In this document: piece by piece, positions 44,723-57,400 of the stretch
How positions within the stretch are numbered: position 1 is the first letter of the stretch
Layout of the letters: each line of letters starts with the position of its first letter
DNA from: Astragalus membranaceus
Lineage: Eukaryota; Streptophyta; Magnoliopsida; Fabales; Fabaceae
Direction of reading: 5' to 3'
DNA: 64,000 bases
NCBI GenBank assembly: GCA_039519185.1
Contig: JAZGSX010000010.1
Location: forward strand, 2,046,001 to 2,110,000
The notes under the pieces: model-generated
What the model saw: the letters and a program-made list of their open reading frames with translations, nothing else
What the model was told of the DNA's origin: nothing
Database searches by the model: none
Translations under genes and position numbers: made by a program

Positions 44723-45898
44723 TTACTCGAACAAATAAGTATATTTCTCCCGCATGCTCTCCTCTACTTTCCATGTCGCTTCGTCAGGTGACGCACCGTC
44801 CCAAAGCACCTTGACAATGGGAATTGGTCTCGTTCGGAGCGTTTTCTCGCCACGTTCGATGATCCTGATTGGGGTAGGCTGATAAGATAAATCCGGTCTG
44901 ACGTCAATTGCTTCATAACTTAATGGTTGATTCGGATCATGAATATATTTCCTCAGCTGCGATACATGAAACACATCATGTAATCTTGACAATTTTGGAG
45001 GTAATGCAATGCGATACGCTACCGGCCCAACTCGCTCGGTAATCTGGAAGGGCCCAACATACCGATGACTGAGCTTCTTCGCTCGCAAAGCAATACCGGT
45101 CGCGATGGTTGGAGAAAGTTTCAAAAAGACATGATCTCCTTCTTCGAATTCTAACGGCCTTCTTCTTTTATCCGCATAGCTCTTTTGCCGACTCTGCGCA
45201 GCTTTCATCCTTTCTCTTATCTGACGGATCTTCTCTGTAGTCTCACGGACCAATTTCGGTCCTAACATTCTTTTCTCACCTACATCCCACCAACACAATG
45301 GTGTTCTGCACTTCCTTCCATACAATGCTTCATATGGAGCCATTCCGATACTAGAATGGTAACTGTTGTTGTATGAGAATTCCACCAATGAAAGATGATC
45401 CTCCCACCTACCTCCACTATCGAGTACACAAGCCCTCAACATATCCTCCAATGTCTGGATTGTCCTCTCAGTCTGCCCGTCTGTCTGTGGATGGTAAGCG
45501 GTGCTAACACATACTGTCGTTCCCAACGCCATATTCAATGCTCTCCAAAATCGAGATGTGAACTTGGGATCTCGATCACAGATGATACTTGTAGGGATTC
45601 CATGCAACTTAACAATATTCTTAAGATACTCATCTGCTAACCTAGCAACCTTGTGAGTCGAACGCACTGGAATAAAATGAGCGGACTTGGTCAGGCGATC
45701 CACCACTACCCAAATAGAATCATTTCCGGCTTGGGACCGTGGCAATCCCATGACAAAATCCATAGATATGCTTTCCCATTTCCATTCAGGTACATTCAAC
45801 GGTTGCAACTGACCACCTGGCTTCTGGTGCTCTATCTTAACCTTTTGACAAGTCAAGCATCGAGACACAAACTCTGCAATATCCACTTTTATACCCAG
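44723..45898 (-). pseudogene. pol: Element E integrase core, GPY/F and chromodomain (3' of a stop)
   Basis: 387 residues from MDIAEFVSRCLTCQKVKIEH to the end. CLTCQ is the Cys pair of the integrase zinc finger. Catalytic Asp in ISMDFVMGLPRSQAGNDSIW, second Asp in IICDRDPKFTSRFW, Glu in TDGQTERTIQTLED: DDE complete. GPY/F-like RYVGPFQITERVGPVAYRI near residue 290, then VFHVSQLRKYIHDPNQ. The C-terminal chromodomain has VKVLWDGASPDEATWKVEES ending at YLFE. Same frame as the upstream pol part; separated only by TAG at 45899-45901, where D keeps Trp (TGG). Confidence 0.93.
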
Positions 45899-47755
45899 CT
45901 ACCAGTACAATTGCTTCAAATCTCGATACATCTTGGTAGACCCAGGATGTATTGAGAACTGACTCTTATGAGCCTCCTCTAAAACTTGCCTCTTCACATC
46001 CTCATCATTCGGCACACAGATTCTGCCATCAAAACAAATTACACCATCACCGTCTTCTGTGTAGTTCGGCAATCTCTTCTGCGCTTGCAGCTCTACATCG
46101 CCTTCTTGGGCTGAGCGAATTAGATCTCTCAAGGGACTTGAAATCCGAATGTGACTCAACACCAACCTGTTCCTTCTTGACTTCACTCTCAAATTGAGGT
46201 CTTTAAACGATTCCAACAAGGACATCTCGTGCATCATCAACTCTGCAGTGTGGATAGACTTTCTACTTAGGGCATCGGCCACAACGTTAGCCTTACCAGG
46301 ATGGTATTTCAATTCAAACTCATAATCTTTCGGGAATTCTACCCATCTCCTCTGTCTGTTGTTCAGCTCCTTTTGGTCAAACAAATACTTAAGGCTCTTG
46401 TGGTCACTAAAGACTTCGAACCGAGACCCATACAGGTAATGTCTCCAAATCTTTAGGGCAAACACAATCGCCGCCAACTCTAAATCATGAGTTGGGTAAT
46501 TCTCTTCATGCGGCTTCAACTGCCTGGAGGCATAGGCAACTACTTGTTTATTCTGCATCAAGACACATCCCAAACCCTTACCAGAGGCGTCGCAGTAGAT
46601 TTGGAATCCTACTGACGGATCTGGAAGAATCAGGATGGGTGCAGAAGTCAAACGACCCTTCAATTCCGTGAAACAATTTTCACATTCTGAGTCCCAAACA
46701 AACGTCTGACCCTTGCGAGTTAACCGAGTGAGTGGAAGAACCAGCTGGGAAAATCCTTGAATGAATCTTCGATAATACCCAGCTAATCCCAAGAAACTTC
46801 TTACCTCAGTAACTGTAGACGGCTGTTCCCAGTCTACCACAGCTTCGATTTTACTGGGATCCACTGCAACACCTGTCCTAGATATCACATGGCCCAGAAA
46901 CTTAACCCCGGGCATCCAAAAATCACATTTGGACGGCTTAGCATACAACTTCTTCTCTCGGAGTACGTTCAGAACAATTCGGAGATGTTGCACATGCTCC
47001 TTAATCGTTTTAGAAAACACCAAGATATCATCAATGAACACTACCACAAACTGATCCAGATAGGGATTAAAAATCCGCTTCATATAATCCATGAATACGG
47101 CTGGAGCATTGGTCAAACCGAAGGGCATCACTACAAATTCATAGTGTCCATACCTCGTACGGAAAGCGGTCTTCGGGACGTCCAAAGCTCGAACTCTGAT
47201 TTGGGGATAGCCGGACCTCAAATCAATTTTTGAAAATACAGAAGTTCCCCTCAACTGATCCAGCAAATCATCTATTCTCGGCAGAGGGTACTTATTCTTG
47301 ATAGTCACCTTATTCAACTGACGATAATCGATACACAATCTCATACTTCCGTCCTTCTTCTTGACAAGCAACACTGGAGCACCCCATGGTGAGGCACTCG
47401 GCCGGATAAACCGTTTGGAAATTAGCTCTTCCAGTTGAACATTCAATTCCCTCAACTCTAATGGCGACATTCTATACGGGGCTATAGAAATAGGTCCAGT
47501 GCCTGGAACCAACTCTATAGAAAATTCCACCTCACGATCCGGAGGAAATGAAGGAACTTCATCGGGAAATACATCAAGAAATTCATTAACAACTTGCACA
47601 GAAGATAAATCCTGACCTGTCTCAGTGGATGCAGACAGCATCATGACATAAGCTTCTGCGCCTTGGAACAGATAGTTACTGGCCGAAGTGAAAGAAATAA
47701 CAGCTTCAGAATTGGGCGGTTGTAGCTCCACTGACTCGGAGGCGAAACCGATAGT
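45899..47755 (-). pseudogene. pol: Element E protease end, RT, RNase H and integrase N-terminus
   Basis: Open for 610 residues from Met at 47731; the frame actually runs on from the TGA at 47756. RT: APYRMSPLELRELNVQLEEL, MRLCIDYRQLNKVTIKNKYP, MPFGLTNAPAVFMDYM, catalytic FIDD (about 47027-47038). RNase H: QIYCDASGKGLGCVLMQ, TDGQ-type end replaced by the usual ADALSRK. Integrase HHCC start: EEAHKSQFSIHPGSTKMYRD. All domain motifs intact; ends at the W-to-stop change. Confidence 0.93.
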
Positions 47756-48645
47756 TCAATGGAAGCAATCTATAGTTACATGGTTGGCCGTCATCCAACT
47801 CATTCCTAGGACGACATCCATGCCCTTCATTGGTAAACAAATGAAATCTACTACAAAATTCCTGTCTCCAATGGATTGAAGACAATTTTCACATATCGCT
47901 TGGGTCTGAACACTACCCTCAGCAGCAGTCTTAATGGAGATTGGTTGAGGCAAAGGAGTTAAAGCCAATCCCAACCGATCGACACAAACTTGAGATATAA
48001 AACAATGGGTCGCACCTGAATCATATAAAATACTAACGGAGTTATTAAAAAGAGATCCCGTACCCCTTAGTAGATTATCTGACGGTGTGACCTTCTGGGC
48101 GTCCAAGGTGTAAACCCTCCCATGAGTTGTAGTAGCAGCAGGGTTTCCTCCTTGACTTTTCTCCTTCTCTGGGCAATCCCGTGCATAATGACCTTCCTTC
48201 TTGCAGAAATAACACTGGTTGGATCCCATCTGGCATTTACCCTGATGATACTTTCCACAGTTGGAACATGTACTGAACATTGAGGAGTTCGACGACTGAA
48301 CCTGCTTCCCTTTGTTGGAGATGTGCCTGGGGCCCGTTTGATGGTTGGATGATCCAACACTCTTCTTATTCTGATGGAATACTTTCCTACTTGCATATAA
48401 CCTCTTCAAGTCACTCTCAGCTATGTGTGCTTGTTGATCCATGGCAGCATAGTTAGTATAAGCAAAAGAACTCAAACTCTGAGCAATGTCTTCCCTTAGC
48501 CCATACTTGAACCTTACGGCTTTCCACTTGTCATTGGGAGCATACCCGGCCAAACCGAAGAATTGATATAACTCTTAAAACTTAGCCGCGTACTGACCCA
48601 CAGTTGAGCTTCCTTGAGTGAGAGTCAGAAATTCGTTCTCCTTGT
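47756..48645 (-). pseudogene. gag-pol: Element E gag C-terminus and protease, between a frameshift and a stop
   Basis: Open frame 47756-48553, plus upstream in-frame MRFDKENEFLTLTQGSSTVG separated by TAA at 48575-48577 (where Gag normally has Glu: KFEEL). Contains Gag end, knuckles CSNCGKYHQGKC and CYFCKKEGHYARDC, LDAQK linker, protease active site DSGATHCFIS (48009-48023 region) and GMSWMTANHVTIDCF. It stops at TGA (47756-47758), where element D has an Arg codon; the frame then continues in the same phase into RT. Confidence 0.92.
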
Positions 48646-48651
48646 CGAACC

Positions 48652-49089
48652 TCATGGCTGCGGAAAGAACTGCTCCAAGAATACCTGTTTGAAATGTTCC
48701 CAAGTCTGGGGAGTATCCATAGTTACCATCATGGCTTTTGCATTAGTCCACCAGTTATTAGCTTCACCTTTCAGCATATGAGTTTCCAATCTCAGCTTGT
48801 CCTCATCAGTGACTTGCATAGCTACGAAAATCTTCTCTATATCATCTAGCCAATGCTGGGCTTCCATGAAATCCGGTCCTCCTCTAAACTCGGACGGCTT
48901 CATTTTCAGAAATTCAGAGAAAACCCTCGTTGGGTCAACTTGAGGCTCAGGGACTTGCTGAGGCTGAGCTTGAGCATTCTGTTGCATTTGCAACATATCT
49001 TCCATCATCTTATGTTGTCTTTCGACCACGTTCTGCATCCATGCAGAATGCGGATCAATTGGTGGGTTATTCCTCGATCCTCCTGCCAT
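48652..49089 (-). pseudogene. gag: Element E gag N-terminal part
   Basis: Starts MAGGSRNNPPIDPHSAW at 49089. Gln-rich segment, then Gag core (EAQHWLDDIEKIFVAMQVTD, WWTNAKAMM, FKQVFLEQFFPQP). A one-base loss near 48660 shifts the frame just before the conserved AAMRFDKENEF. Confidence 0.92.
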
Positions 49090-49219
49090 AATTCTGCAAA
49101 TGATACACGAAGTATTAAGTTGATCAGTCTCAATGTCTCTTAGTATCACAAGAAGCAAGATAGCAGAATTACTCGAGGGACAAATCCACCCTAACTGTCT
49201 AAGCCCGACTAGGTCGAAC

Positions 49220-49232
49220 TGCTCTGATACCA
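49220..49232 (-). other. Primer-binding site (initiator tRNA-Met), element E
   Basis: Minus strand TGGTATCAGAGCA three bases inside the 5' LTR. Confidence 0.9.
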
Positions 49233-49235
49233 TAA

Positions 49236-51560
49236 TGTAACACCCCGATAAATTCTAACATATAGAATCACCGAAATGCACTAGATGGCATACATCAGAG
49301 TAACTTCCTGTTATTGAAATATTGAACACAACTAAAACTTTCGATAATACATATCAAATGGTTCTCTGAACCTCATAAACTTTTCTGAAAATGCTTAAGT
49401 TCCAAAACTTAAGACTTGTACATAATCCTGGTGTTCAGTGAAAGTTATACAATCGGAACATAGAAACAATAAATGGGACAAAGGTCTAAAACATGAAACT
49501 AGGTCTTCAATGACTCCAAGAGTCACACCAGCTAACCGTGCTTTATCGCCTTTGCTTTCCCCTGTTTCTCTGTAAAAACCACAAATATGAAGAGTGAGAT
49601 AAACATTATCTCAGTGAGTCCTATCGAGACCCCTTACTAACTCTAGCGGTTCATTATGCCTTGTTTTGAACTCGTGGTCCTAAAAAGCAACCACGTGGAA
49701 ATACATTAAGTTCCTGTAACCTTTATGCTCATGGCCCTCCTAAGCGACACATGAAGCATACAATCTTTTGTTCCATGTTTTTAGCATAACACCTCAGTCT
49801 ACCTATTTTATAGGCATCTCTTTGACTTTGGTGAATCCATCCCGCTATTTCTAGTGGGGGAAACATTCTTGAGTCTAGGTTTTGGGGCTCATGACTTCCC
49901 CTCCCCTAGTATGCTAACCTCTTAGGGTCGTCACCCTTTTTCCTCTTGTATTTATTAAACATTATATATCCATGTACCTGCAATGGGCTGTTAGTCATTT
50001 CAGTCAAGTACCGTGTATCATAACAGTCAAGTACCGTGTATCATATCAGTCAAGTACCGTGTATAATTATTGACATATGTTCTCTCGCGTTATCTAAGTA
50101 CGGTTTTCCATTTCTTTCATAATACACAAGTTTTTCTATCGAACATGTTCAATCTCATGCCATCGGTATCTTTACATTGTTGGGGAACCTTGGGGAATGG
50201 ATTAGAAGAGGATTGGAATCTTTTGGAATGGATAAAAAAGGTACTTTGAAATTGAAGGTCAGAAGGTCTCACACGACCCGTGCGTGTAGGCACACGACCC
50301 GTGCGTGGTTGAACAGTTTGTAGAAGATTTCCAGAAAGATACGCACGACCCGTGCGACTAAGCGCACGATCCGTGCGTTATCCACTAAAATTGTAGAAAG
50401 TTCCAGAGACATACGCACGACCCGTGCGACTAGGCGCACGATCCGTGCGTGTTTCAAAATCCAGTTCTTGTCGTATCAGATGGGGGCGCACGACCCGTGC
50501 TCATAGGCACACGATTCGTGCGTCTCTATCACTTTTCCAGAAAACAGACTTTTCATGAGTTTTTCCATTCCGTTCCGATTCCAAAATCCCTTCCGATCGA
50601 GACCCAAACTTAAACACGCATTAGAACAATATATTATAGCAATTCCAATCAATCCAATTTAGAACACCCAACAATCCATCAAGCAATTCATAGTTCGAAT
50701 CACGATTTTTGGGAAAACGGTTTTCAATAATATTCCTTTCAATACCAGAAACGTGTGACAATAATTTTGAAAAGCAAAGACTCGAAAACACACACATATC
50801 CCCTAAGCGAGTTATAGAACTCACCCGAAGTGATGAAAATCACTCAAACGACGAATCTATCAGCTGACGCGTTCGAATAGCCTCACGAACCGTCTCCGAA
50901 CTCGCTCCAAAAACTGAACCCGAACTTCCCAAGGATCTAAGACTCGAACTCAGCAACTCAAATTAGCTTCAAACAGGTTTGTTGCTTGGAGGTGAGCTTT
51001 GGTACTGAATATAGGACTACAACAAGGACATGCAAACTATTTGGGGCATCAACACTCCATTTTTGAGCTTGGAGCTTCAAAGGTACCCAAATGGTGATTT
51101 GTGATGAAGAGGGTTGATGGGAATTTTCTGGGTATCAGTGTATAGAGGAAGAAGAATGATGAACAATGGTGGTTTTGGATTCAACATGCATGAACAATGG
51201 GGTAGGACTCCTTCCCTTTCTTCTCCACTCTCTCTCTCGAATTCTCTCCTCCTCCTCTCCACTTCTTTGCTGATTTTCAGAATGAGGGAAAAATGAAAGG
51301 GGTGGGAGTGAGGGAGTTGACTTAGTCAGCTGAAGCCTCATTTAATGAGGTGAAAGGACCAAAATACCCCTACTCTCTAATATTCTCTTAATTTACTCCT
51401 AACACCACACTAATCCCATAACTCACTAACTTAACATACTAATGCAATTATGCACAACTATTATTTATTAATTTGCCACATCACATAATTAATGCCAACT
51501 AATCAACTTAACCTCGTGCTAATTTAATTAAATCTAATTAGCTAATTAGGGGATGTTACA
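49236..51560 (-). repeat. Element E 5' LTR (right, 2325 bp)
   Basis: Lacks about 48 bp present in the left LTR (deletion point about 49437). CGCACG array 50272-50524, stem-loop 49595-49613. Otherwise nearly identical. Confidence 0.93.
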
Positions 51561-51800
51561 CATACAAACTTTTTCCGAGATAAACACATAATCGGAAATA
51601 ACATTACTTCATAAAGTAGAAGTTCATCGTTTCCATACCGAACGGAATACAATATCCAAGTCCAAAACTCATAACCACTACAAGTTTATACAACCAAATA
51701 GAACAACAAAAGAACAAAGGATAAATATGACTATGTCTTCAGCACCTCCGAGAGTATACCAACTACTCGTGCACAATAGTCTTCCTTTTTCCCTGCTTCT

Positions 51801-53031
51801 CTGAAAAACAACAAATATGGATTGGGTGAGATAACATTATCTCAGTGAGTCCTACCGTGCCCCCTCACTGACACTCGGTTCAATTCATTAAACCGTTACA
51901 ACAAAAGCTGACATAACAATGTCTTATTCATTAATCGAAATGCCGACTGCACAACAATTGCTAATCCCGGCAAATCGTGAATTGAATTTAATATGATCCG
52001 TCTGCACAACAATTTGCTAATCCCGGTAACCATGTGTCTAACTTAGCACAAACCGGCTGCACAACGCTTGCTAATCCCGGTAACCCACGAATTGACCACG
52101 CCAAGACGTATACAGGGCCTAGGGCGAGGGCTCATGACTTCCCTTCCTAGTATGCTACTTGTCGGGTCGTCACCCAACGGGATACATATGACAATACATA
52201 TCAAATCTCGAGAGTTAGATAATTTATATCTTTTCGATCACCAAAGGATCAATCACATAATAATTGGATAAACAATATCCATATCGATTTATAATCCGTT
52301 TTGAGGAATTCATAAATTAGACCTCCGGCATTATAATCATATTCAATTGACATATATAAATATATATATATTTAGTCAGTCCATAAGTCGGTGTACCCAC
52401 ATGCGTACTAGGGTTTCAGTTTTTCGATCAAATAGGCTTTCAAAGCTTTTTTTCAAAACCATGAGTTGAACAAGTTCAAAATAAGGTTTTCAGTAAGGCA
52501 ATTCCTTTTTGAATGATTGAGAAAGAGATTAGAAAAGGTTCGGGATCAAACGGAGCTTCGAAATGAGAAATCGGGAATCGGTGACAGAAGCTCACGCACG
52601 GTCCGTGCCCAGCGGCGCAAGACCCTGCGTGATTTTCCAGAATCACACAATCCAACCGAAAGGGGCGCACGATCCGTGCCCAGGGGCGCACGACCCGTGC
52701 GTCCCGTTTTATTTCCAACTAGGCCAACCAAAATTCACCTATTTCTCAATTCCGCTTTCCATTTTCGCCGAATTCGATTCCTAATATCAATCACTCCTGA
52801 AACTCAGAAAATTCCAGATATTCCAGATAGTATACAAATCATTTCATTTCAACGATTTAATCACAACTTCGTAAATTGTTCAACAATTCCATAAAAACCG
52901 TAAAAACGCGATATTTCTCAAAAACGGTTTTCGGTTCCAAAATCGTTCGAAAACAGGATAATGCCTTATGACTCAAAACCGACATATTTTCAAGACACAT
53001 AAAAATATCCCTATCCGTGAGTAGAACTCAC
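51801..53031 (-). other. Predicted leader intron, element D LTR
   Basis: Donor GTGAGTTCTACTCAC (hairpin GTGAGT/ACTCAC) and acceptor TTGTTTTTCAG/AGAAGCAGG, 1231 bp apart. The exon start AGAAGCAGG is the same as in the plus-strand LTR at 28832. Confidence 0.45.
51940..52085 (-). repeat. Three stem-loops with GCCG/CGGC-type arms
   Basis: Units of about 30 nt containing CTGCACAACAATTGCTAATC. Outer arms are GCCG/CGGC in the first and ACCGG/CCGGT in the third, a compensatory change; the second is weaker. Core GGGATTAGCAA is shared with the 28513-28724 units. Confidence 0.78.
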
Positions 53032-53933
53032 CCGTTGACGATATCGCTAGGAGCTTCCACCGAGACACGGAATGACCGAAAGGTAAGCGCACGAACGAGA
53101 ACAGAAAGGCACCAACAAAGTCACCCACAGCAACTGTCGAACTATAGCAACTCACTTCACCAGATTTTTCTCCAATTCGAAATGCAAGGCGCAAATCTTC
53201 TTCTAGACCGCTACACTTGAACATGCAAGAGGATGGCAGCTACAAACTTGACCATCTTTATCATTTCAACCACAAGACAGAAATTGGGATAGAGAGAATG
53301 GGTGAGAATCAAACTTCGAAAGTGGTACCATTGGATTAGAAATCGAAAATGGAGTAGGGGGAAGGACACAAGACTTACATGCAGCTGGGTTTGATGAAGG
53401 ATCCTTCTCACTTTCTCCTCCTTCCTCACACCCCCCTTCCTTCTTCTTTCTCTCTTCCTTTCAGTTTTTTCTTTCTTTCTTATCAGCTGGAGCACAATGT
53501 AAGAGTGTGAGGGTGGTCAGGGTGTGTATGGGCTGGGGGTTTAAATGATTGAGAAATGACCAAACTCCCCCTGGCCCATTAAGTCATAGGTTAGGTGTCG
53601 AAATTTCTCTTCGAGATAAAACTTTCTCGATTAATCCAGTTCCGATCCGAAATCCCTCAATTCTTTCGGCTCGTAATTAATTATAATCTTCATAATTGTA
53701 TTTTGATAACTAGGGATGTGAAAAGATAGATTTGCCCTTCAGCCCCAATTCCTCATTTAAATTATGAATCAGCCACACTTTAATGGAGAATAGGATTTCT
53801 TGACAAATTCCTCGACATATTAATCCCCGAGATGCGACCAATTATTCCCACAAATAATTACTCGGTCTTAGGTATCATACTACGAGTCTTTAAAAATTAG
53901 GGATGTTACAATCACCCCAACTTTTAAAAAATT

Positions 53934-55275
53934 TGTCCTCAAAATTTACAAGACGTACCTTAATGAAAGAGAATCCATCCCAGACCACCTTGACAATCGG
54001 AATAGTCCTTGAACGCAGAGTCTTCTTACCACGCTTCAAGATATGACTAGGATAAGGTTGGAATGATAAATCCGCTCGAAGGTCAATCGTATCAACGCTC
54101 AGCGGTTGATGCAGATCGGGAACATACTTCCTCAATTGAGACACGTGGAACACATCATGGAGATTTGATAGGGCCGGAGACAATGCGAGACGATAGGCAA
54201 CTGGCCCAATCCGCTCGATGATTTGGAAAGGTCCAACATATCGAGGAATGAGCTTTTTCGCTCGCAAGGCTCTCTCGGTGCCTATGGTTGGAGAAACTTT
54301 CAAGAACACATGATCACCAACCTCAAATTCCAACGGTCTCCTTCGGTTGTCAGCATAACTCTTTTGCCGACTATGAGCAACCTTCATCCTTTCTCGAATT
54401 AACTTGATCTTCTCAGTAGTCTCACGAACCATTTCGGGTCCCAAAAACCTATCTTCACCAATCTCCCACAAACATAAAGGAGTTCTACACTTCCTACCAT
54501 AAAGTGCTTCCAGTGGCGCCATTCCAATACTGGAGTGGTATCTGTTGTTGTAGGCAAATTCTACTAATGGAAGATGGTCTTCCCATTTCGACCCGTTATC
54601 TAGTACGCATGCTCGCAGCATGTCTTCAAGGGTCTGTATTGTCCTCTCAGTCTGACCATCGGTCTGAGGATGATATGCAGTGCTAACGAGCACTCTCGTC
54701 CCCATTGCTTCATTCAGTGCCCTCCAAAATCTAGAGGTGAACTTGGGATCTCGGTCTGACACGATACTCGTTGGAACCCCATGCAGTCTGATATTGTTCT
54801 TCACATATTCATCTGCTAACTTGGAAACCTTATAAGTAGAGAGAACGGGAATAAAGTGAGCGGATTTAGTCAATCGGTCCACTACTACCCAAATAGAATC
54901 ATTGCCGGCCTGTGACCTCGGCAAACCCATGACGAAGTCCATTGAGATATCTTCCCATTTCCAAACTGGCACATCTAGCGGTTGTAAATGACCACCCGGT
55001 CTTCGGTGTTCCGCCTTAACCTTCTGACAAGTTAAGCACCGAGAAACAAATTCTGCAACCTCGGCCTTCATCCCAGGCCACCAATACATTAACTTCAAGT
55101 CTCGGTACATCTTGGTGGATCCCGGATGTACAGAGTACTGACTCCTATGAGCTTCTTCCAATACTTGCCTTTTGATATCATCATCATCGGGAACACAAAT
55201 CCTCCCATTGAAGCAAATCATGCCGTCGCTATCCTCAGTAAAATCTGGCGATCCTCTCCGAGACTGTAACTTCAC
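53934..55275 (-). pseudogene. pol: Element D integrase with truncated chromodomain
   Basis: Integrase HHCC (EEAHRSQYSVHPGSTKM, CLTCQKVKAEH), catalytic ISMDFVMGLPRSQAGNDSIW, VSDRDPKFTSRFW and TDGQTERTIQTLED complete, GPY/F (RYVGPFQIIERIGPVAYRL). The chromodomain stops after IPIVKVVWDG: the following roughly 20 residues (PDEATW to the terminal F-E) are deleted, and the frame runs by accident into the non-coding tail. Targeting by this copy would be lost. Confidence 0.9.
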
Positions 55276-56532
55276 ATTAGCTCCTTGAGCTACACAGATT
55301 TATTCTCTTAACACACTGGCTATCCGAATATGCCGCAACACTATGCGGTCCCTCTTTCTTGCTACCTTGAGCTTCAAGTCTCTGAATGACTCTAACAAAG
55401 CCATCTCGTGAATCATTAACCTTGCCGTGTGGATAGACTTCCTGCTCAGAGCATCTGCTACCACATTGGCTTTCCCAGGGTGATACTTCTATTCGAAGTC
55501 GTAGTCCTTCAAAAATTCAGTCCATCTCCTTTGCCTATTATTCAACTCTTTTTGGTCAAACAGATACTTCAGGCTCTTGTGATCACTAAAAACTTCAAAA
55601 CGAGAACCATAAAGATAGTGTCTCTAAATCTTTGGCGCAAACACGATGGCTGCTAATTCCAAATCATGAGTTGGATAATTCCGCTCATGAGTTTTCAATT
55701 GCCTAGATGCATAGGCCACCACATGTTGATTCTGCATGAGAACACATCCTAAACCCTTCCTAGAGGCATCACTGTAAATCTGAAATCCCAATGATGGATC
55801 CGGAAGAATTAGGATCGGAGCAGAAGTTAACTTTTCTTTCAATCCAAGAAAACACTCCTCACAATCGGCATCCCAAGTAAACGGTTGACCCTTGCGAGTC
55901 AATCGAGTAAGCGGAAGTACCAATTGTGAAAAATCTTCAATGAATCTTCTATAGTAACCAGCTAAACCCAGAAAGCTTCTGATCTCAGTCACTGACGTCG
56001 ACCGTTCCCAATTCAACACTGCTTCTACTTTGCTAGGATCAACTGCGACCCCCTCCTGGGAAATCACATGACCCAAGAACTTCACTTCGGACATCCAAAA
56101 GTCACACTTCGACGGTTTTGCATAGAGTTTCTTCTCTCGGAGTACTCCTAGGACAAAGCGTAGATGTTGGGCATGCTCCTCAACTGACTTTGAGTAAACC
56201 AATATATCATCAATAAAGACGACCACAAACTGATCTAGGTAGGAATGAAAGACTCTATTCATATAATCCATGAATACGGCCGGAGCGTTAGTCAATCCGA
56301 AGGGCATCACCACAAACTCGTAGTGTCCGTACCTCGTACGAAAAGCGGTCTTCGGAATGTCTAAGGCTCTTACCCTGATTTGATGGTACCCTGACCTTAG
56401 ATCAATTTTGGAGAAAACTTTAGCACCTCGAAGTTGGTCAAGTAGATCATCTATCCTTGGTAATGGATACTTGTTCTTGATAGTGATTTTATTCACCTGA
56501 CGGTAGTCTATGCATAACCTCATGCTTCCGTC
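55276..56532 (-). pseudogene. pol: Element D RT and RNase H with stops
   Basis: RT from MRLCIDYRQVNKITIKNKYP (56523) through LRSGYHQIRVRALD, MPFGLTNAPAVF, FIDDILVYS, to RNase H QIYSDASRKGLGCVLMQ (catalytic first Asp changed context: YSDAS). Stops at 55624-55626 (Trp in E), about 55492 (Leu in E) and about 55303, all in one phase; the sequence between still reads as RNase H end and ADALSRKS. Confidence 0.9.
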
Positions 56533-57400
56533 CTACTTCTTGACTAGCAATACCGGAGCACCCCATGGAGAAGCACTCGGTCGAATAAACTTCTTGGAAA
56601 TTAATTCCTCAAGTTGGGACTTCAATTCCTTCAGTTTGAGAGGAGACATTCTATAAGGTGCTATGGATATTGGTCCTGTACCAGGCGTCAAATCTATAGT
56701 GAATTCTACCTCTCGTTCTAGAGGCAAAGAGGAGACTTCCTCGGGAAAAACATCTAAGAATTCATTGACAACTTGAACAGATGATAAATCCAAATCAGCT
56801 TTAGTTGATGCAGACAAAATAACAATAAAAGCTTCCGCACCTTGGAATAGGGATTGGCTGGCTGATGCGAATGAAATAACACCACCATCTGCAGGTAGTG
56901 AATGTTTCGCTACTTCAGAAGGAAAATTAATTGCACGATTGAAACAGTCGATAGTAATGTGATTGGAAGTCATCCAATTCATTCCCAAAACGATCTCCAT
57001 TCCCCTCATAGGTAAACAGATAAAGTCAACAACAAAATCCCTGCTTCCTATGGTAAGTAGACAGTTCAGACAAAACGACTGGGTTCGCACACGACCATTT
57101 GACGCAGTAAGGATAGCTATTGGCTCGGATATAGGAGATAATGTTAATCCTAACCGCTCAGCACATGCTTCTGAGATAAAACAATGAGTGGCACCAGAAT
57201 CATACAGTATATTAACAGTTTGATTAAAGAGAGAACCTGTACCCCTTATAAGATTATCGGCTGGTTTGATGGTCTTGGCATCCAAAGTGTTGACTCGAGC
57301 CTGCCTCGGAGCATCAGGAGACCAAGAAAGCTCTCCTTGACGGGCAATTATTAGCATAATGGCCCACTTCTTTGCAAAGGTAGCATTGGTTCGGTCCCAC
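56533..57400 (-). pseudogene. pol: Element D protease and start of RT
   Basis: Protease with LYDSGATHCFIS, GMNWMTSNHITIDCFNRAIN (keeping the Arg codon that is a stop in E), the linker LDVFPEEVSSLPLEREVEFTIDL and the RT entry APYRMSPLKLKELKSQLEEL to LLVKK. A Lys-to-TAG stop at 56533-56535 separates it from the rest of RT. The phase changes at about 57330, just upstream of RVNTLDAK. Confidence 0.9.

Larger units (their letters stand above)
42294..51560 (-). mobile_element. Complete Tekay chromovirus E, target duplication CATAC
   Basis: LTR 42294-44673, interior 44674-49235, LTR 49236-51560; flanks CATAC at 42289-42293 and 51561-51565. Primer site at 49220-49232 and purine tract at 44674-44686. 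Gag, protease, RT, RNase H, integrase and chromodomain are all present in order. The reading frame is interrupted by three stops and one frameshift, so E is a recently dead or nearly intact autonomous element, and its lineage probably supplied proteins to the gag-only and LARD elements. Confidence 0.94.
51566..53910 (-). repeat. Element D 3' LTR, main part
   Basis: Continuation of 42199-42293; ends at GGGATGTTACA (53910). In minus sense: donor-like site ACGG/GTGAGT at 53031, CGCACG array 52592-52702 (two pairs), GGGTGACGACCC at about 52165, stem-loops with CCGG arms 51940-52085, stem-loop 51837-51854, acceptor-like TTTTTCAG at 51801. A TATATATAAATATATATATA run at about 52350-52370. Confidence 0.9.
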
